A stretch of 64,000 bases of DNA from Phragmites australis (Eukaryota > Streptophyta > Magnoliopsida > Poales > Poaceae): positions 21,793,501 to 21,857,500 of the forward strand of contig NC_084928.1 in NCBI RefSeq assembly GCF_958298935.1. Direction: 5' to 3'. A program made the position numbers and the translations under genes. Below the pieces are notes generated by a model that worked only from the letters and a program-made list of their open reading frames with translations, was not told the DNA's origin and did not search any database. Positions 24,148 to 36,900 of this stretch are shown piece by piece; position 1 is the first letter of the stretch; each line of letters opens with the position of its first letter.

Positions 24148-24216
24148 CACTTTTTGGCGACTCCTCTGGGGAAGAAGTTTTTCGGCTTTCTCTTAGCTGA
24201 ATTCTAAACCCTAGTC

Positions 24217-25425
24217 ATGTCTACTTCGGAGATTGACAAAGACATCATCATTATGGCATCATACGACGAGTTGCTAGAAGAGGTGCGTTTGGCAATCAAA
24301 GCCAACTTGGAGCAACGTTGACAACAGTTGCTCTCGCGCTATGTGAAGACTCGACAAGGTGTGTTCAAGAAAAAAGATTCTCCATCACCCGCCGACTAAA
24401 GCCCTAAGATTCAATCGGCCATTAACAAAGGACAATTGAAATTCTCAGAGCTGCAAGTTGACAAGCAACCGTTCCCGGTTAATATAATTGATCTCCAGGA
24501 CAAGAGTGTTCCAATTCGGCCAACCCAAGTCGAATCAGCTAAAGGAAAAAATGTGATCGTCGGTGAAGATAGGCCAAAACCTTTGGGAGAGAACTAGAAT
24601 TTGCTAAGAGAAGTGCTACTTGAGAAGATTCCCGAAGGCAAGGAATTGATCAAAGTTGTATTGAACACTTCGACCCTCGGGGGTGCATGGTAATGCTACG
24701 ATGATCAAACCCAAAAATCTGGAGGTTGGCAGGTGGAAGATTAATAAAGCAAAAGGACGTGACAAGGTTGTGAAATTCAAACCCACTTTCAAGCAACTTC
24801 TGTCCAAATATGAAAAGGATAAGGCCATCAAAACTCATACGAATCAGCCAAATAATCTTAAGCGATCAAGATCGCCTTTGAAGCAAGAAGTGCATGATCA
24901 TCATCGACTAGCGGAGGATTATGTTGCTGCTACTCACCCACCACTTGGGCCAGCGCCATAGCCATGGATGTTTCCTCTGATGTCTTTTCCTCCTTGCCCA
25001 ATGTGGAATTATAATGGTATGTGGATGCCTCCTCCTCCAGTGCAATTAAATTATTTTCATCCGACACCACGTAGGCTGGTATTTGATATAATATCACGTC
25101 CTGTCCATGACTGATTATGGCAGTCTAGTGATGTTCAACATGATGGAAATGTGAAGAAGGTATACTGGGTCAAGGAAAGTGTTGTTTCTATTCGAAATTC
25201 AGATTCTAGTACTGCTGAAATAAGGACCACTACTTTTGATATTATTAAAATAGGGTCAATGAAAGTGGTCGCCGAAGAGTTTGGTAAAGGACAGATTGTT
25301 ATTAGCAATAAATCGGTCAAATTTGAAAGTATACCTACTATTGTTCATGCTATTCCAGAGGATGATAATCATGAGGCAAATAATAGCGCTGTCTTCTAAG
25401 TATCTACAGCCGAGGTGGTGTGATC
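24217..25425 (+). pseudogene. gag-like region of the outer gypsy element
   Basis: Starts MSTSEIDKDIIIMASYDELL and continues in one frame with stops (KGQLKFSELQVDKQPFPVNI, EKIPEGKELIKVVLNTST), then a shifted frame (24683-24961) with a basic segment KPTFKQLLSKYEKDKA. A zinc knuckle is not visible. This part resembles the C-terminal half of gag from related grass elements; the N-terminal capsid part seems deleted, because the region is short. Confidence 0.55.
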
Positions 25426-25430
25426 AGGAC

Positions 25431-26328
25431 ATCACTCTTTCGGATACACACACCGAGTATTCCTCCAACAATAGGTCCATTGACACGAGCTCGTGCACGT
25501 CAACTAAATCATGAGGTGAGCTCGTTTCTTAGTGTTCCTTTATACTTTGATTAGGATGGGATGCTACTGAATAATCGTGATGTATTGCTACTTAGGAACA
25601 CGGGAGAAGAACAGCATGGGTGCCCAAGCCAAGGTGGAGGCCCAATCCAGTTCGAGTCCGTTTCGGAGTCCAGGACCAGTCCGCACTAATATCATCGCCC
25701 AGGATGCATACGGACTCTGTTTTTGACGTTCTACACATGGTTGGAAAGCTAAGGAGATAAGCTTTCCAACGGTACTGGTCCCATATCTAAATTCTTTCTG
25801 ACTCAACGGGAATCATCGAAACAAGTGGACGTCCAGAATCTGTCAGGGTGCTGCGCCACCATCTTTTGGGCCGTTGGGCCGTGTAACGTGTTGGAGTCCA
25901 TTAGTGACGCATCCAGGGGTCCTTGGCCAACCCTAGTCTTTTATATACAGTAGCCGCCGCCCTAATTAGGGTTGGGTTTTGCTTAGATATTGATCTACAC
26001 ATAGTTGTGAGATTTTCGCTCTTGTTCCGGACCGACTAGGCCGCCGCAAGTGTTTGTGGAACCCCGACTTCGAGTGCTTGAATTCTATTTGCAATATTTC
26101 AGATTGCATCTTCTACGTTCTTGCTTGTGTTCTCGGTACGCTTGCAGGGATTGAGGCTTCTTGGCGAGGTCAACCGCGCGACACGGTTGATAACCAAACA
26201 GAGCTGTGGTGTAGTGATTGCAAGGGAGACGATCTGTTCGGGTCGAAGCCTTTGGATCATCAACGTCGAGTTCTCCACCCACCGACTTATCACTACCTAT
26301 TGGAAGATCAAGCCAACTTTGCTCATCA
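25431..26328 (+). repeat. 5' LTR of the nested element
   Basis: 898 bp, starting TGATCAGGACATCACTC and ending GCTCATCA. A TATA-like TTATATAC is at 25941-25948. The GCCGCCGCCCTAATTAGGG stretch after it is the likely transcript start region. Confidence 0.9.
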
Positions 26329-27565
26329 ACTGGTATCAGATTTTCAGGTTGCCCGTTAGGTAATTTCGTTTTTCCCTTTAGATTAGTATGTTTTTCATTA
26401 CCTAGAGTCCAGAAAAAGCCAAAAAAAATCCGTCAATTTCCACTGCCCTAGAACCCTTTGTGCCTTTGCAATTTTTGTTTTCAGTTGCGCGTTGTTGAGT
26501 TTGTGTCCATGGTCGAGTCTTGTTGCTGGTTTTAGAGTCGTGTTCTTAGTTTTTAGTCAACGCTCCGTGCTGTTTTGATCACGCCGCTATCCCATCGCCA
26601 CCATGCCCACCAACAAGTCGAGCCACCACATTACTCGATTTGCCACCGCGAGCCGCCTTGTGTTACTTTCCGCCACGCCAACCCTAGATAGGTCGCAAGC
26701 CGCCTTGTATCAATTGCCCTGCCACCGCTGCCATCCTTGTTCATCTCGCGATCCTATTGCTTGCAATACCTTAAAGAGGTCAATTTCTGCAAGAGTTGCT
26801 TGAAAAAAAAAACCCTAACTCGACAGGGGTTCAGTAAAACAACCATAACTTTCTCATACGGACTCGGAATCAGGCAAAAAAAATTTCACGGACATCTACA
26901 AAAAAAGTTACATCCGTTGCTCCCTTGCTTTGCTGGGTTCCGCCGAAATTTTTTTCCCAAATTCGGCTCGGAATATTGAGTATTCGAGCCGCGAAGTTTC
27001 CGCACGCTTTTCAGAGAACGTGCTTGATTTTCTATAGGCCACATCTTGCATCCGTTTGAGCTGAAAATTTCTGTGGTTGTTGCTTGTGTGCTCCTAGTTC
27101 AGAAAAAAATATCAGAAAAATACGAAAAAAAAATTCGTGATTCCTACTAGTGCTAAAAGACAAAAAAAGAGGAGCACATAGAGAACACCCAGATAATTGT
27201 GCTGTTTGTTGTGTCTTTCTTTGATCATCCTTTTTAGCTTTGTTTCAGCTGTTGTGCTAGGACTAGGGACACGTGATAGACCAGGAACTGTGATTCATAC
27301 TTTGGACACTTATTTAGCTTTGCTCTTCTGATTACAATTATTGCTAATCCTTGCTACCATATTGTGCCTTCCAAGCTCCACCTCCTTTGATCCGAACAGG
27401 TTCACTCTTGCAATCATCCCACGCTTCCACGATTGTTCCTCCTTGCTGCGTTGGTAAGAACATTTGTAAGAGCGTGGTAAGACGCTTGAGTGTGTGTGAT
27501 TCCACCATTCTACAACCTAATAGTTGATAGGGATAATATTTGTTGTCCTTTGTTTTCTACTAACC

Positions 27566-28056
27566 ATGTCAGGTGATGGCTCTCCATCAGATTTTAAGGA
27601 TTGTGTGTCCAAGGAAGAACTCAACAAAGCCTTGCAGGATCATACTAGGCTATTGACAGACATTAGAACAAGCATTGTTAACCTCGTCACGCGAGTCAAC
27701 GACCTTGAGTTGCGACAGCCACCACAGGATGATGACCATTCACATGATGATGATGATGATACTAATGATGGTGACCAAGAAGATGGTGAGGTTTTTGTTG
27801 GGCAAGATGCGCGTGCTGAGCAACGTCCTCATGCTGAACAATTACGTCGTGGCCAACAACAACGTCGTCAAGGTAATAGAGGTAATAATGTTAATCGCAA
27901 CGGTCGCGATGATCCTTATTCTAAGATTAAGTTTTCAATGCCTCCTTTTGATGGTGCATATGATGCTGATGCTTATTTGAATTGGGAAATGACGGTTGAT
28001 CAAAAGTATAGTTCTCATATGGTTCCTGAAATGCATAGAGTTAGACTAGCCACTTG
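27566..28056 (+). pseudogene. Truncated gag of the nested element
   Basis: Starts MSGDGSPSDFKDCVSKEELN, has an acidic tract (residues about 70-95, many Asp and His), a Gln/Arg-rich stretch, and then YSKIKFSMPPFDGAYDADAY followed by LNWEMTVDQKY, the entry to the retrotransposon gag domain. The reading frame runs straight into the right LTR about 15 residues later (MHRVRLATC then LTR sequence), so most of gag and all of pol are missing. The open frame reaches 28327 through LTR sequence. The element depends on proteins from full-length relatives. Confidence 0.8.
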
Positions 28057-28962
28057 TGATGAGAACATCACTCTTTCGGATACACACACACCGAGTATTC
28101 CTCCAACAATAGGTCCATTGACACGAGTTCGTGCACGTCAACTAAATCATGAGGTGAGCTCGTTCCTTAGTGTTCCTTTATACTTTGATGAGGATGGGAT
28201 GCTACTGAATAATCGTGATGTATTGCTACTTAGGAACACGGGAGAAGAACAGCATGGGTGCCCAAGCCAAGGTGGAGGCCCAATACAGTTCGAGTCCGTT
28301 TCAGAGTCCAGGACCAGTCTGCACTAAAATCGTCGCCCAGGACGCATACGGACTCTGTTTTTGACGTTCTACACATGGTTGGAAAGCTAAGGAGATAAGC
28401 TTTCCAACGGTACTGGTCCCATATCCAAATTCTTTCTGACTCAACGGGAATCATCGAAACAAGTGGACATCCAGAATCTATCAGGGTGCTGCGCCACCAT
28501 CTTTTGGGCCGTTGGGCCGTGTAACGTGTTGGAGTCCATTAGGAACGTGTCCAGGGGTCCTTGTCTGACTCTAGTCTTTTATATACAGTAGCCGCCGCCC
28601 TAATTAGGGTTGGGTTTTGCTTAGATATTGATCTACACATAGTTGTGAGATTTTCGCTCTTGTTCCGGACCGACTAAGCCGCCGCAAGTGTTTGTGGAAC
28701 CCCGACTTCGAGTGCTTGAATTCTATTTGCAATATTTCAGATTGCATCTTCTACGTTCTTGCTGTTCTCGGTACGCTTGCAGGGATTGAGCCTTCTTGGC
28801 GAGGTCAACCGCGCGACACGGTTGATAACCAACGGAGCTGTGGTGTAGTGATTGCAAGGGAGATGATCTGTTCGGGTCAAAGCCTTTGGATCATCAACGT
28901 CGAGTTCTCCACCCACCGACTTATCACTACCTATCGGAAGATCAGGCCAACTTTGCTCATCA
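28057..28962 (+). repeat. 3' LTR of the nested element
   Basis: 906 bp, nearly identical to 25431-26328, differing by a few substitutions and small indels such as an added CA near 28082 and a short deletion near 28762. Confidence 0.9.
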
Positions 28963-28967
28963 TGGTG

Positions 28968-29674
28968 TCCCTCCAGTTTATCTCACACGAAAAAGAGAAG
29001 ATTGCAGCAGCTACGCAAGCAGGAATTAATGGAGCAGCAAGCTGAAAATTACGGGATGATACTTTCAATGAAGTTAATCATATGCAACCTGTGAAGCAAG
29101 TGTGGAGACCAAAATTAGATGCAACGATGGCTCCTGCGGTAGCTCCTTCACCAATACCAACACCGGTGCATATTCAAAGTGATAAGGAAGATGAGGAATT
29201 AATTGATTATGGTGATTCACCGGTGAATACTAATGATGCCTCGCCAACCGAAGGTATGGATGTCAATATGGTTTTTATGTTACCTTCAGAATTTCGTGCT
29301 ATGGATGAAGGTGAATTGGCTCACTGTTGGAAGCAAGACATTATCCACCGCCTTCTTCGTCGTTGAGGTGCAAGGTAGCTATAGTGTTATTCTTGGGCGT
29401 GATTGGATTCATGCAAATGGTCCGTGTGCCTTCCACCTTGCATCAATTTTTAATTCAATGGGTCGATGATGAGGTAGAGATAATTCATGTGGATACTTTG
29501 GCCTATGTTGCTTTGGCTGATGCTTCAGCCGATTGGAGATACGACAATGCTGAGTGCTTGTTGGATCTTGATTTTTCAGATTATGATTTTCTTAGTGACT
29601 CCAAAGATAGATTTGTACCCGTGGTTGTAAATCCGACTTGTGATAATCGGCTCAATGGCATGATGTATCAATGA
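28968..29674 (+). pseudogene. Protease region of the outer gypsy element
   Basis: Resumes the interrupted frame (AEVV before, SLQFISHEKEK after the nested element) and reads a linker with VHIQSDKEDEELIDYGDSP. After a frame change it gives FVVEVQGSYSVILGRDWIHA, the C-terminal part of the aspartic protease, and then a tail to 29674. The catalytic DTG/DSG segment is not present, so an internal deletion removed the active site. Confidence 0.65.
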
Positions 29675-30827
29675 GTAGAGATAGAAATTTAGAATGGTTG
29701 CACAAGCGTATGGAGCAATATCGGTCAGATAAGAACGATATTTGTGAGGCCATTGAAGATCTAGATGAGTTAGATAAGTTGGGTCAAGGTTTTTCATCGG
29801 CCAATCCATTAGAAGAAGTTGATATAGGTGATGGTAGTATTCCAAGACCGACGTTTGTAAACAAAAATATGAAAGCCAATTACAAGCCTAAAGTAATCGA
29901 GTTACTTAAAGAGTACATAGATTGTCTTCCTTGGGAATATCATGAGATGCCGGGACTTAATCGAGAGTTAGTAGAACATCGGTTGCCTATCAAAACGGGA
30001 TTTAGGACTTATAAACATCCCCTTATAAGGTTTAATCCTAATATATATGATCGGATCAAGGAAGAAATAGACCGATTGTTGAAAGCGGGGTTTATTAGGC
30101 TATGCAGATATGCTGATTGGATTTCAAATATCATCCCAGTAGAGAAGAAGAGTAGCGATAAGTTCCAAGTTTTCATTGATTTTAGATATTTGAATAAAGC
30201 TACTCCTAAAGATGAATATCCTATGCCTATAGCTGACATGCTAATCAATGATGCTTCAGGACATAGAATAATTAATTTTCTTGATGGTAATGCTGGGTAT
30301 AATCAAATTTTCATGGCCGAGGAAGATATGTCTAAAATGGCTTTTTGTTGTCCTAGTTTTGTTGGTTTATTTGAGTGGGTGGTTATGACATTTGGGTTAA
30401 AAAATGCCGATGCTACTTATCAAAGGGCTATGAACTTAATTTTCATGATTTGCTTGGTGTCATATTAGAAGTATATATTGATGACATAGTTTTAAATCAA
30501 ATGGTTATGATTCTCATTTAGCCGATTTACATTTAGCCTTTGAAAGGATGCGTCAGTATGGTCTGAAAATGAATCCACTCAAATGTGCTTTTGATGTGTC
30601 GGCTGTGAAGTTTTTAGGCTTTATTATACATGAGAAAGGAATAAAGATAGATCCTGATAAAATAGAAGCTATACAAAAGCTTCAGGCGCCTACTTGTAAA
30701 AGGGATATGCAAAAATTTCTGGGCAAGGTGAATTACCTGAGAAGATTTATATCAAACTTGTCCAGGAAAATCAATGCTTTTTCACCTATACTTCGGTTGA
30801 AAAAAGAGACCGAAATTACTTGAGGGG
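29671..30827 (+). pseudogene. Reverse transcriptase of the outer gypsy element
   Basis: An unusually long intact stretch (29671-30468) covers the fingers and palm: PIKTGFRTYKHPLIRFNPNI, FIDFRYLN, PKDEYPMPIADMLI, MTFGLKNADATYQRAMNLIF. The catalytic box is YIDD (near 30474), read in a different frame after an indel. A third frame (30548-30823) continues with LKMNPLKCAFDVSAVKFLGF and ends in a stop. At least two frameshifts and one stop make it inactive. Confidence 0.85.
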
Positions 30828-31987
30828 CAGAACAGCAGGGTGCATTTGACGAGATTAAGAAATATTTGTCTACTGCTCCGTTGCTTCGGGCGCCGAAAGC
30901 CGGATTACCTTTTCGGCTATATATTGCTGCGGGAGATAATGTGATTGGTGTTGTTTTGGTACAAGAAGTTGATGGTAAAGAGCATGCAATCGCTTACTTG
31001 AGCCGACTTTTTTTGGAAGCAGAGACAAGGTATGTCTTTATTGAAAAATTATGCGTATCGCTATATTGTGCTTGTACAAAGTTAAGGTATTGTTTACTAT
31101 CTAGTACTTGTGTAGTAGCATGTCAAGTCGATGTGATTAAGTATCTGTTGCAAAAGCCAATTTTGGGTGGTAAAATTGGTAAATGGGTTTATGCGCTTAT
31201 AGAATATGATTTGTCTTATGAATCTTTGAAATCTATGAAAGGTCAAATTATAGCTAATTTTATTGTTGACCATCGGATTGATGATAAGAATAATTTAGAT
31301 GTTAGTTTTATATCTGTTAAACCATGGAAGTTTTATTTTGATGGTTCGGCTTGCGGGGTTAGATAAGGTGTTGGTATTGTTTTTGTGTCACCTAGAGGTG
31401 TTGTTTTTAAAATATCTTGTCGTCTAGAATATTTTTGTACCAATAACCAAGACAAATATGAAGTTCTCTTGTTAGGATTAGAAATTTTGAGCTCCATGGG
31501 CGTGAAGAACATAGAGGCTTTTGGTGATTCGCTGCTAGTTATGCAGCAAGTTTTCGGTAATTATTAATGTTTCAAGGGATCACTAAATAGTTATCTTGAT
31601 AAGTGTCTAGACATTATTGCTGTTTTGGATGATTTTACTATCAATCATGTGTCTAGAGATAATAATTTCAAAGCTAATGATTTAGCACAACAAGCATCCA
31701 GTTGTCAAGTTGGTAGAGGTAAATTCTTTATGATTGAAGAACCGATTCTTGAAAGTGCTGATCTTTGTATAGCCGAACATGAATTTTTGGATTCGGTTGT
31801 ATCTTCTTCATTGGGAGAGAATGTTGAAGTTGCTGGAATTGAAGACTGGAAAAAGCATCTCATTGATTACTTGAAAGATCCAAGCAAGAGTGTCGAAAGA
31901 AAGATTCAGCGGCAAGCTTTCAAGTATACATTGTTGAATGATGATTTATATCGTCATACAGTGGATGGTGTGTTCTCAAATGCTTGA
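30828..31987 (+). pseudogene. RNase H region and start of integrase, outer gypsy element
   Basis: One frame reads APKAGLPFRLYIAAGDNVIG and HAIAYLSRLFLEAETRY, the RNase H attached to RT. It is followed by KFYFDGSACG and KYEVLLLGLEILSSMGVKNI, typical of a second, archaeal-type RNase H found in Tat-lineage gypsy elements. Stops at 31364 and 31565 break it. The last part (31625-31987) is the linker toward the integrase zinc finger. Confidence 0.7.
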
Positions 31988-33077
31988 ATTCTGATGAAGC
32001 TAGGATTGCTATGGGAGAAGTGCATGAAGGCATATGTGGCACGCATCAATTAGCGCGTAAGATGAAATTGTTATTGAAGAGAGCTGGTTTTTATTAGCCT
32101 ACGATGCTTAATGATTGCTTCAGGTATTATAAAGGATACGAGGTATGTTAAAAGTTTGGTGATATCCAATTAGTTCCTACTGCTATGATGCATCCTATTA
32201 TCAAACCATGGTCGTTCCGAGGTTGGGGTTTGGATTTCATCGGCCAAATACATCCTCCATCATCTAAAGGTCATCGCTTTATTTTGGTGACTACTGATTA
32301 TTTTTACTAAGTGGACTAAAGTTGTTCCTCTCAAGAACATGACACAAAAGAAGGTAATTGACTTTATTTTGGAGCATATTGTTCAAAGATTCGACATTCC
32401 GCAGACTTTAATTACGGATCTAGGTACTTCATTCATGTCGCACCAGGTACGTGAATTTGCCGAATCATTGAAAATTAAGCCTCTTTTAATTCATCTCCTT
32501 ATTATGCTCAGGCCACTGGTCAGATCGAGTCTAGTAAAAATTTTGATTAATCTTATCAAGAATAAAATAGAGGAGCATCCTAGGAGATGGCATGAAGTTC
32601 TATCGGAGGCTTTGTGGGCACATCGTATATCTAGATATGGTGTAACTAAAGTAACGCCGTATGAACTTGTTTATGAACAAGAAGACGTTTTACCTGTTGA
32701 AGTGAACCTTGTGTGGATTATTATGATCGAGCAGAATAACCTGTTGGCTGTGGATTATTATGATCTAATGATGGATATGATTGATGAAGTGACAGATGAA
32801 AGGTTGAAGGCATTGAGAGAGATCGAGAAAGACAAGTTGAGGGTAGCTAAAGCCTATAACAGGAAAGTAAAAGCAAAGTCATTTTAGATTAGTGAACCTT
32901 GTAAAGGACAACAAGTTTGGCAAATGGTCTCCGAGTTGGGAAGGTCCATACAGAATTGCAGGTACCGTCTCTGTAAATTCTTATTTGCTAGAAAGTTTGC
33001 AAGAAGAGAAACTGCCTAAAGCTATTAATGGACGATACTTGAAGAAATTTTATCCGAGTATTTGGCAAGATGCTTAG
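31988..33077 (+). pseudogene. Integrase of the outer gypsy element
   Basis: Pieces in several frames: HEGICGTHQL (zinc-binding region), FRGWGLDFIGQIHPP with the first catalytic Asp, TLITDLGTSFMSHQ with the second, and the catalytic Glu (GQIESS) only readable in another frame. The C-terminal end FGKWSPSWEGPYRI and KFYPS close the polyprotein at 33077. At least three frame disruptions. Confidence 0.8.
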
Positions 33078-33214
33078 GACAAATATGGCCGATATATTGG
33101 TTACCATCGTCCTAAGGGTTATTCATGGCCGATATCTTAATCATTGTCCTAAGAAAAGTAGAAAGGAGATGATATGTTTTTCAGTAAGCAAGCTTAAAAA
33201 AACAGAGGGGCATA

Positions 33215-33954
33215 TGTTGATGACAAGATTTGGCATTTCCGACTGATAAATAGTACCACAACCAGATGAACACTAATTTTTGACTGATCAATAGTAACCT
33301 CCGACTGGTGAGCAGTACCTCGACCAGATGAACAGTACCTTCCGACTGGTGAACAGTAACTTCCGACCGGTGGTCACGACCAATAACCAGGCGACCAGTG
33401 ACCACGGTTTGCTCATGCAGTTGGTCTCCGGACAGATGGAAGAGTTGGTCGAATCTAAGAAATAAAAACTACATTAAAGCGTATTCGGTAGATATATGGG
33501 AGTTTTTACGTGTTCAAATAGGAAATATTTGTTTGTTATAAAAAGTTTGGATATCAGGTAGGCATATTCGAATCATATCTATAAGTCTTGTTTGGTTTGA
33601 ATTAAGAGTCCTGATCTCTTACAGCTAAGACCTGCTGCCCTTTAAATATGAGAGGGTCGTGGCCGATTGAAATCACAAAAAACAATCGATCAAACACAAT
33701 TTACATTATCTTTTGTCTTTTGCCTAGCTCCTGTAATCCTGTTCTTTTTTCCATCTATATTGCTTCATATTCTTGATCTCGATGGCCAGGGACAAGCCAC
33801 CGGCCATCCGCACTCCGACGGGGTCCCTCCCGAGCGTGGGTGATGACAGAGGTCCAACGACATAGTGCTACGACCAGGGTTTCCTGGGTACTGCTCGCCG
33901 GATATTACACACGAGGTGCTCAGTGTGTTGGCGTGCTATGTTTTTGCGTCAACA
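33215..33954 (+). repeat. 3' LTR of the outer gypsy element
   Basis: 740 bp, preceded by a purine tract, starting TGTTGATGACAAG and ending GCGTCAACA. It differs from the 5' LTR by many substitutions and small indels, so the insertion is older than the nested element. Confidence 0.85.
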
Positions 33955-36900
33955 CTCGTCGTCGACTCTGCCTCCAGCCACGCCACGACGCTTCGGTCGG
34001 CCTTGCCTCCGTTGAAGCCTTGCCACATCTGCCGTTGAGGGGGTCGCGGACTGCCCTCACTCAACCTCACCATTGACTCCATCTTCGGCCTCCACCACAA
34101 AACTCCAGACATTCTACCTCCATCAAGCCTTGTCATGGCTAACCACTTAAGGGGATGCAGACTACGCCCCTCAGCCTTGCCATCGCCTTCACCTCCAGCC
34201 TCCGCTCCGAGACTCCGAATGGTACTACCTCTGTTGAGCCTCACCTTGTCTACCACTGAGGGGGCCACAGACTACCCCACTTAGCCTCGCTATTGACTCC
34301 ATCTCCGGCCTCTACCATGAGACTCCGGATGGTCCTACCTCCATGGAGCCTCACCGCGTCAACTGCTGAGGGGATCGCATACTACTACCCCCCTCAGCCT
34401 CTCTGTTAACACCATCTCCGACCTCTGCCACAAGACTCGGGATGTCCTACCTCCATCGAGCCTCGTCATTGCCTTCACCTCCTACCTCTACCACAAGACA
34501 CTGGATGGTCCTACCTCCATCGACCCTCACCGCATCTACCGCTAAGGGCGTCGTGGACCACAACCCACTCAGCCTCACCATTGATTCCATCTCTGGCTTC
34601 CACGTGAGACTCTGGACATCCTACCTTCGTCGAGCCTCACCAAGGATAACCACTGAGGGGGCCGCAGACTACCCTCCTCAACCTCGTTGTTTCCTTCACC
34701 TTTAGCATCTATCATGAAACTTCGGATAGTCCTACCTCCGTCAACCCTCACCGCATCTACCACTGAGGGGGTCATGGACTACTACCACTCAACTTGCCAT
34801 CGACTCCATCTTTCGCCTCCACCATGAGACTCCGAGCACCTACCTCCATTAAGCCTCATCAAGGCTAATTGTAGAGGGTGCCGTAGACTGCCCCCTTCAG
34901 CCTCACCATTGCCTTGACATTCGGCCTCCACCGCAAGACTCAGATGGTCCTACCTCCATTGAGCCTCGCTGCATCTACCGCTGAGGGGGTCACAGACTGC
35001 CCCACTTAGCCTCACCATTGACTCCATCCACTGCGAGAATCTGGATAGTCCTAGCTCCATGGAGCCTCACTGGGTCAACCGTTGAGGGGGTCGCAGACTA
35101 CTACCCCCTTAGCTTCACTGTTGACTCTATATCCGACCACTACCATGAAACTCAGAAAGTCCTACCTCCAATGAGCCTCGCTGTGGCTAACCGCTAAGGG
35201 GGCCCCAGACTGACCCCCTCAACCTCGTCGTATCCTTCACCTCCGGCCTCCGCCGTGAGACTCCAGACGTTCCTACCTCCGTCGAGCCTCACCGCATCTA
35301 CCGCTGAGGGAGTCATGGACTACCCCCACTCAGTCGTGCCATTGACTCCATCTCTGGCCTCCGTCATGAGACTCCGGACGTCCTACCTAAGTCGAGCCTC
35401 TCCATGGCTAACCACTGAGGGGGCCACAAACTACCCCCCTTAGCCTCACCGTGGCCTTCACCGCCGCTCTGTACCATGAGACTCTAAACATCCTTCCTCC
35501 ATCGAGCCTCATCGTGGCTAACCACTGAGGGGGGCATAGACTGCCCCCTTAGCCTCACTGTTGCCTTCAGCTCCAGCCTCTACTGGGAGACTTCAGACAG
35601 TCCTACCACTATCGAGCCTCACCGCATCTACCACTAAGAGGGACACGGACTGCCCCCACTCAGTCTCCCTATCGACTCCATCTCTAGCCTTCGTTGTGAG
35701 ACTCTGGACTTCCTGCCTCCATCGAGCCTTGCCATGGCTAACCATTGAGGGGGCCGCAGACCGCCCCCTAGCCTCGCCATCGCTTTTACCTCCGGCCTCC
35801 ATCGTGAGACTCTGGATGGTCCTAACTTTTTTGAGCCTCACCGCATCTACCACTGAGGGGGTCACGAACTGCCCCCACTCAGCCTCGCTATCAACTCTAT
35901 CTCTAGCCTTCATCGTGAGACTTCGAGTATCCTACCTCCGTCGAGCCTCACTGTGACCAACAGCTGAATGGGTCGCAGACTACCCCCCTTAGCCTCGGCA
36001 TTGCATTCCCCTCCTGCATCTGCTGTGAGACTCCGAATGGTCCAACCTCCATCGAGCCTCGCGGCAACTACAGCTGAGGGGGTCATAAACAACCCCAAAC
36101 TAGCCTCGTTGTCAACTCCATCTTCAGCCTCCGCCGCAAGACTCCGGATGTCCTACCTCCATTGAGCCTCGCCGTGGCTAACCGCTAAGGGGACCGCAGA
36201 CTGCCCCCTCAGCCTCGCTATCACCTTCCCCTCTAGCCTCCACCACGAGACACCAAATGGTCCTACCTCTATCGAGCCTCACAACATCTACCGCTGAGGA
36301 GGCCGCAGACTGCCCCTCTCAGCCTCATCGTCGCCTTCCCCTCTGTCCTCTACCATGAGACTTTGGATTTTCTACTTTCGTCGAGCCTCGCCGTGGCTAA
36401 CCGATGAGAAGGCCGCAGACTGCCCCCACTCAACCTCACCAGCATCTTCACCTCCGGCCTCCGCCATGAGTCTCTAGATGGTCCTACCTCCGTTGAGCCT
36501 TACAGCATCTACCGTTGAGGGGGTCATGGACTGCTCCCACTCAGTCGTGCCATTGACTCCATCTCCGGCATCCATCATGAGATTCGAGACATCCTACCTC
36601 CGTTGAGCCACACCGTGGCTAACCGCTGAGGGGACCACTGACTGCCCCCCTCAACCTCGCCGACGTCTTCACCTCTTGCCTCGATCGCGAGACTCCAGGC
36701 CATCCTACCTCTGTCGAGCCTCACCGCATCTACTGCTAAGGGGTTATGAACTGTCCCCACTTAACCTCGCCGTTGACTCCATCTTCAGCTTCCATCGTGA
36801 GACTCTAGACGTCCTACCTCCATCGAGCCTCGCCGTGGCTAACCGCTGAGGGGGCTGCAGATTGCCCCCCTTAGCCTCATCGCATCTACCACTGGGGGTG

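Larger units (their letters stand above)
25431..28962 (+). mobile_element. Nested non-autonomous LTR retroelement, TSD TGGTG
   Basis: LTRs at 25431-26328 and 28057-28962 are nearly identical and bounded by TGAT...ATCA. The flanking 5 bp are identical (TGGTG at 25426-25430 and 28963-28967). TGGTATCAGA two bases after the left LTR matches the initiator-Met tRNA primer site. The interior is only 1.7 kb: a long leader and the first part of gag, with no protease, RT or integrase, and no polypurine tract before the right LTR. LTR identity is clearly higher than in the host element, so it is younger. Confidence 0.92.
23406..33954 (+). mobile_element. Ty3/gypsy LTR retrotransposon, 10.5 kb, interrupted by a second element
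   Basis: Two related LTRs (23406-24147 and 33215-33954) bound the element; both end TCAACA, the right one starts TGTTGA and the left TATTGA (one change). A primer-binding site of the form TGGCGACTCCTCTGGGGA follows at 24155. A polypurine tract (AAAAAAACAGAGGGGCA, about 33196-33212) precedes the right LTR. Coding order gag, protease, RT, RNase H, integrase fits Ty3/gypsy. Flanking pentamers CTCAC and CTCGT match at 3 of 5 positions. All genes have stops or frameshifts, and a 3.5-kb element interrupts it at 25431-28962. Confidence 0.85.
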
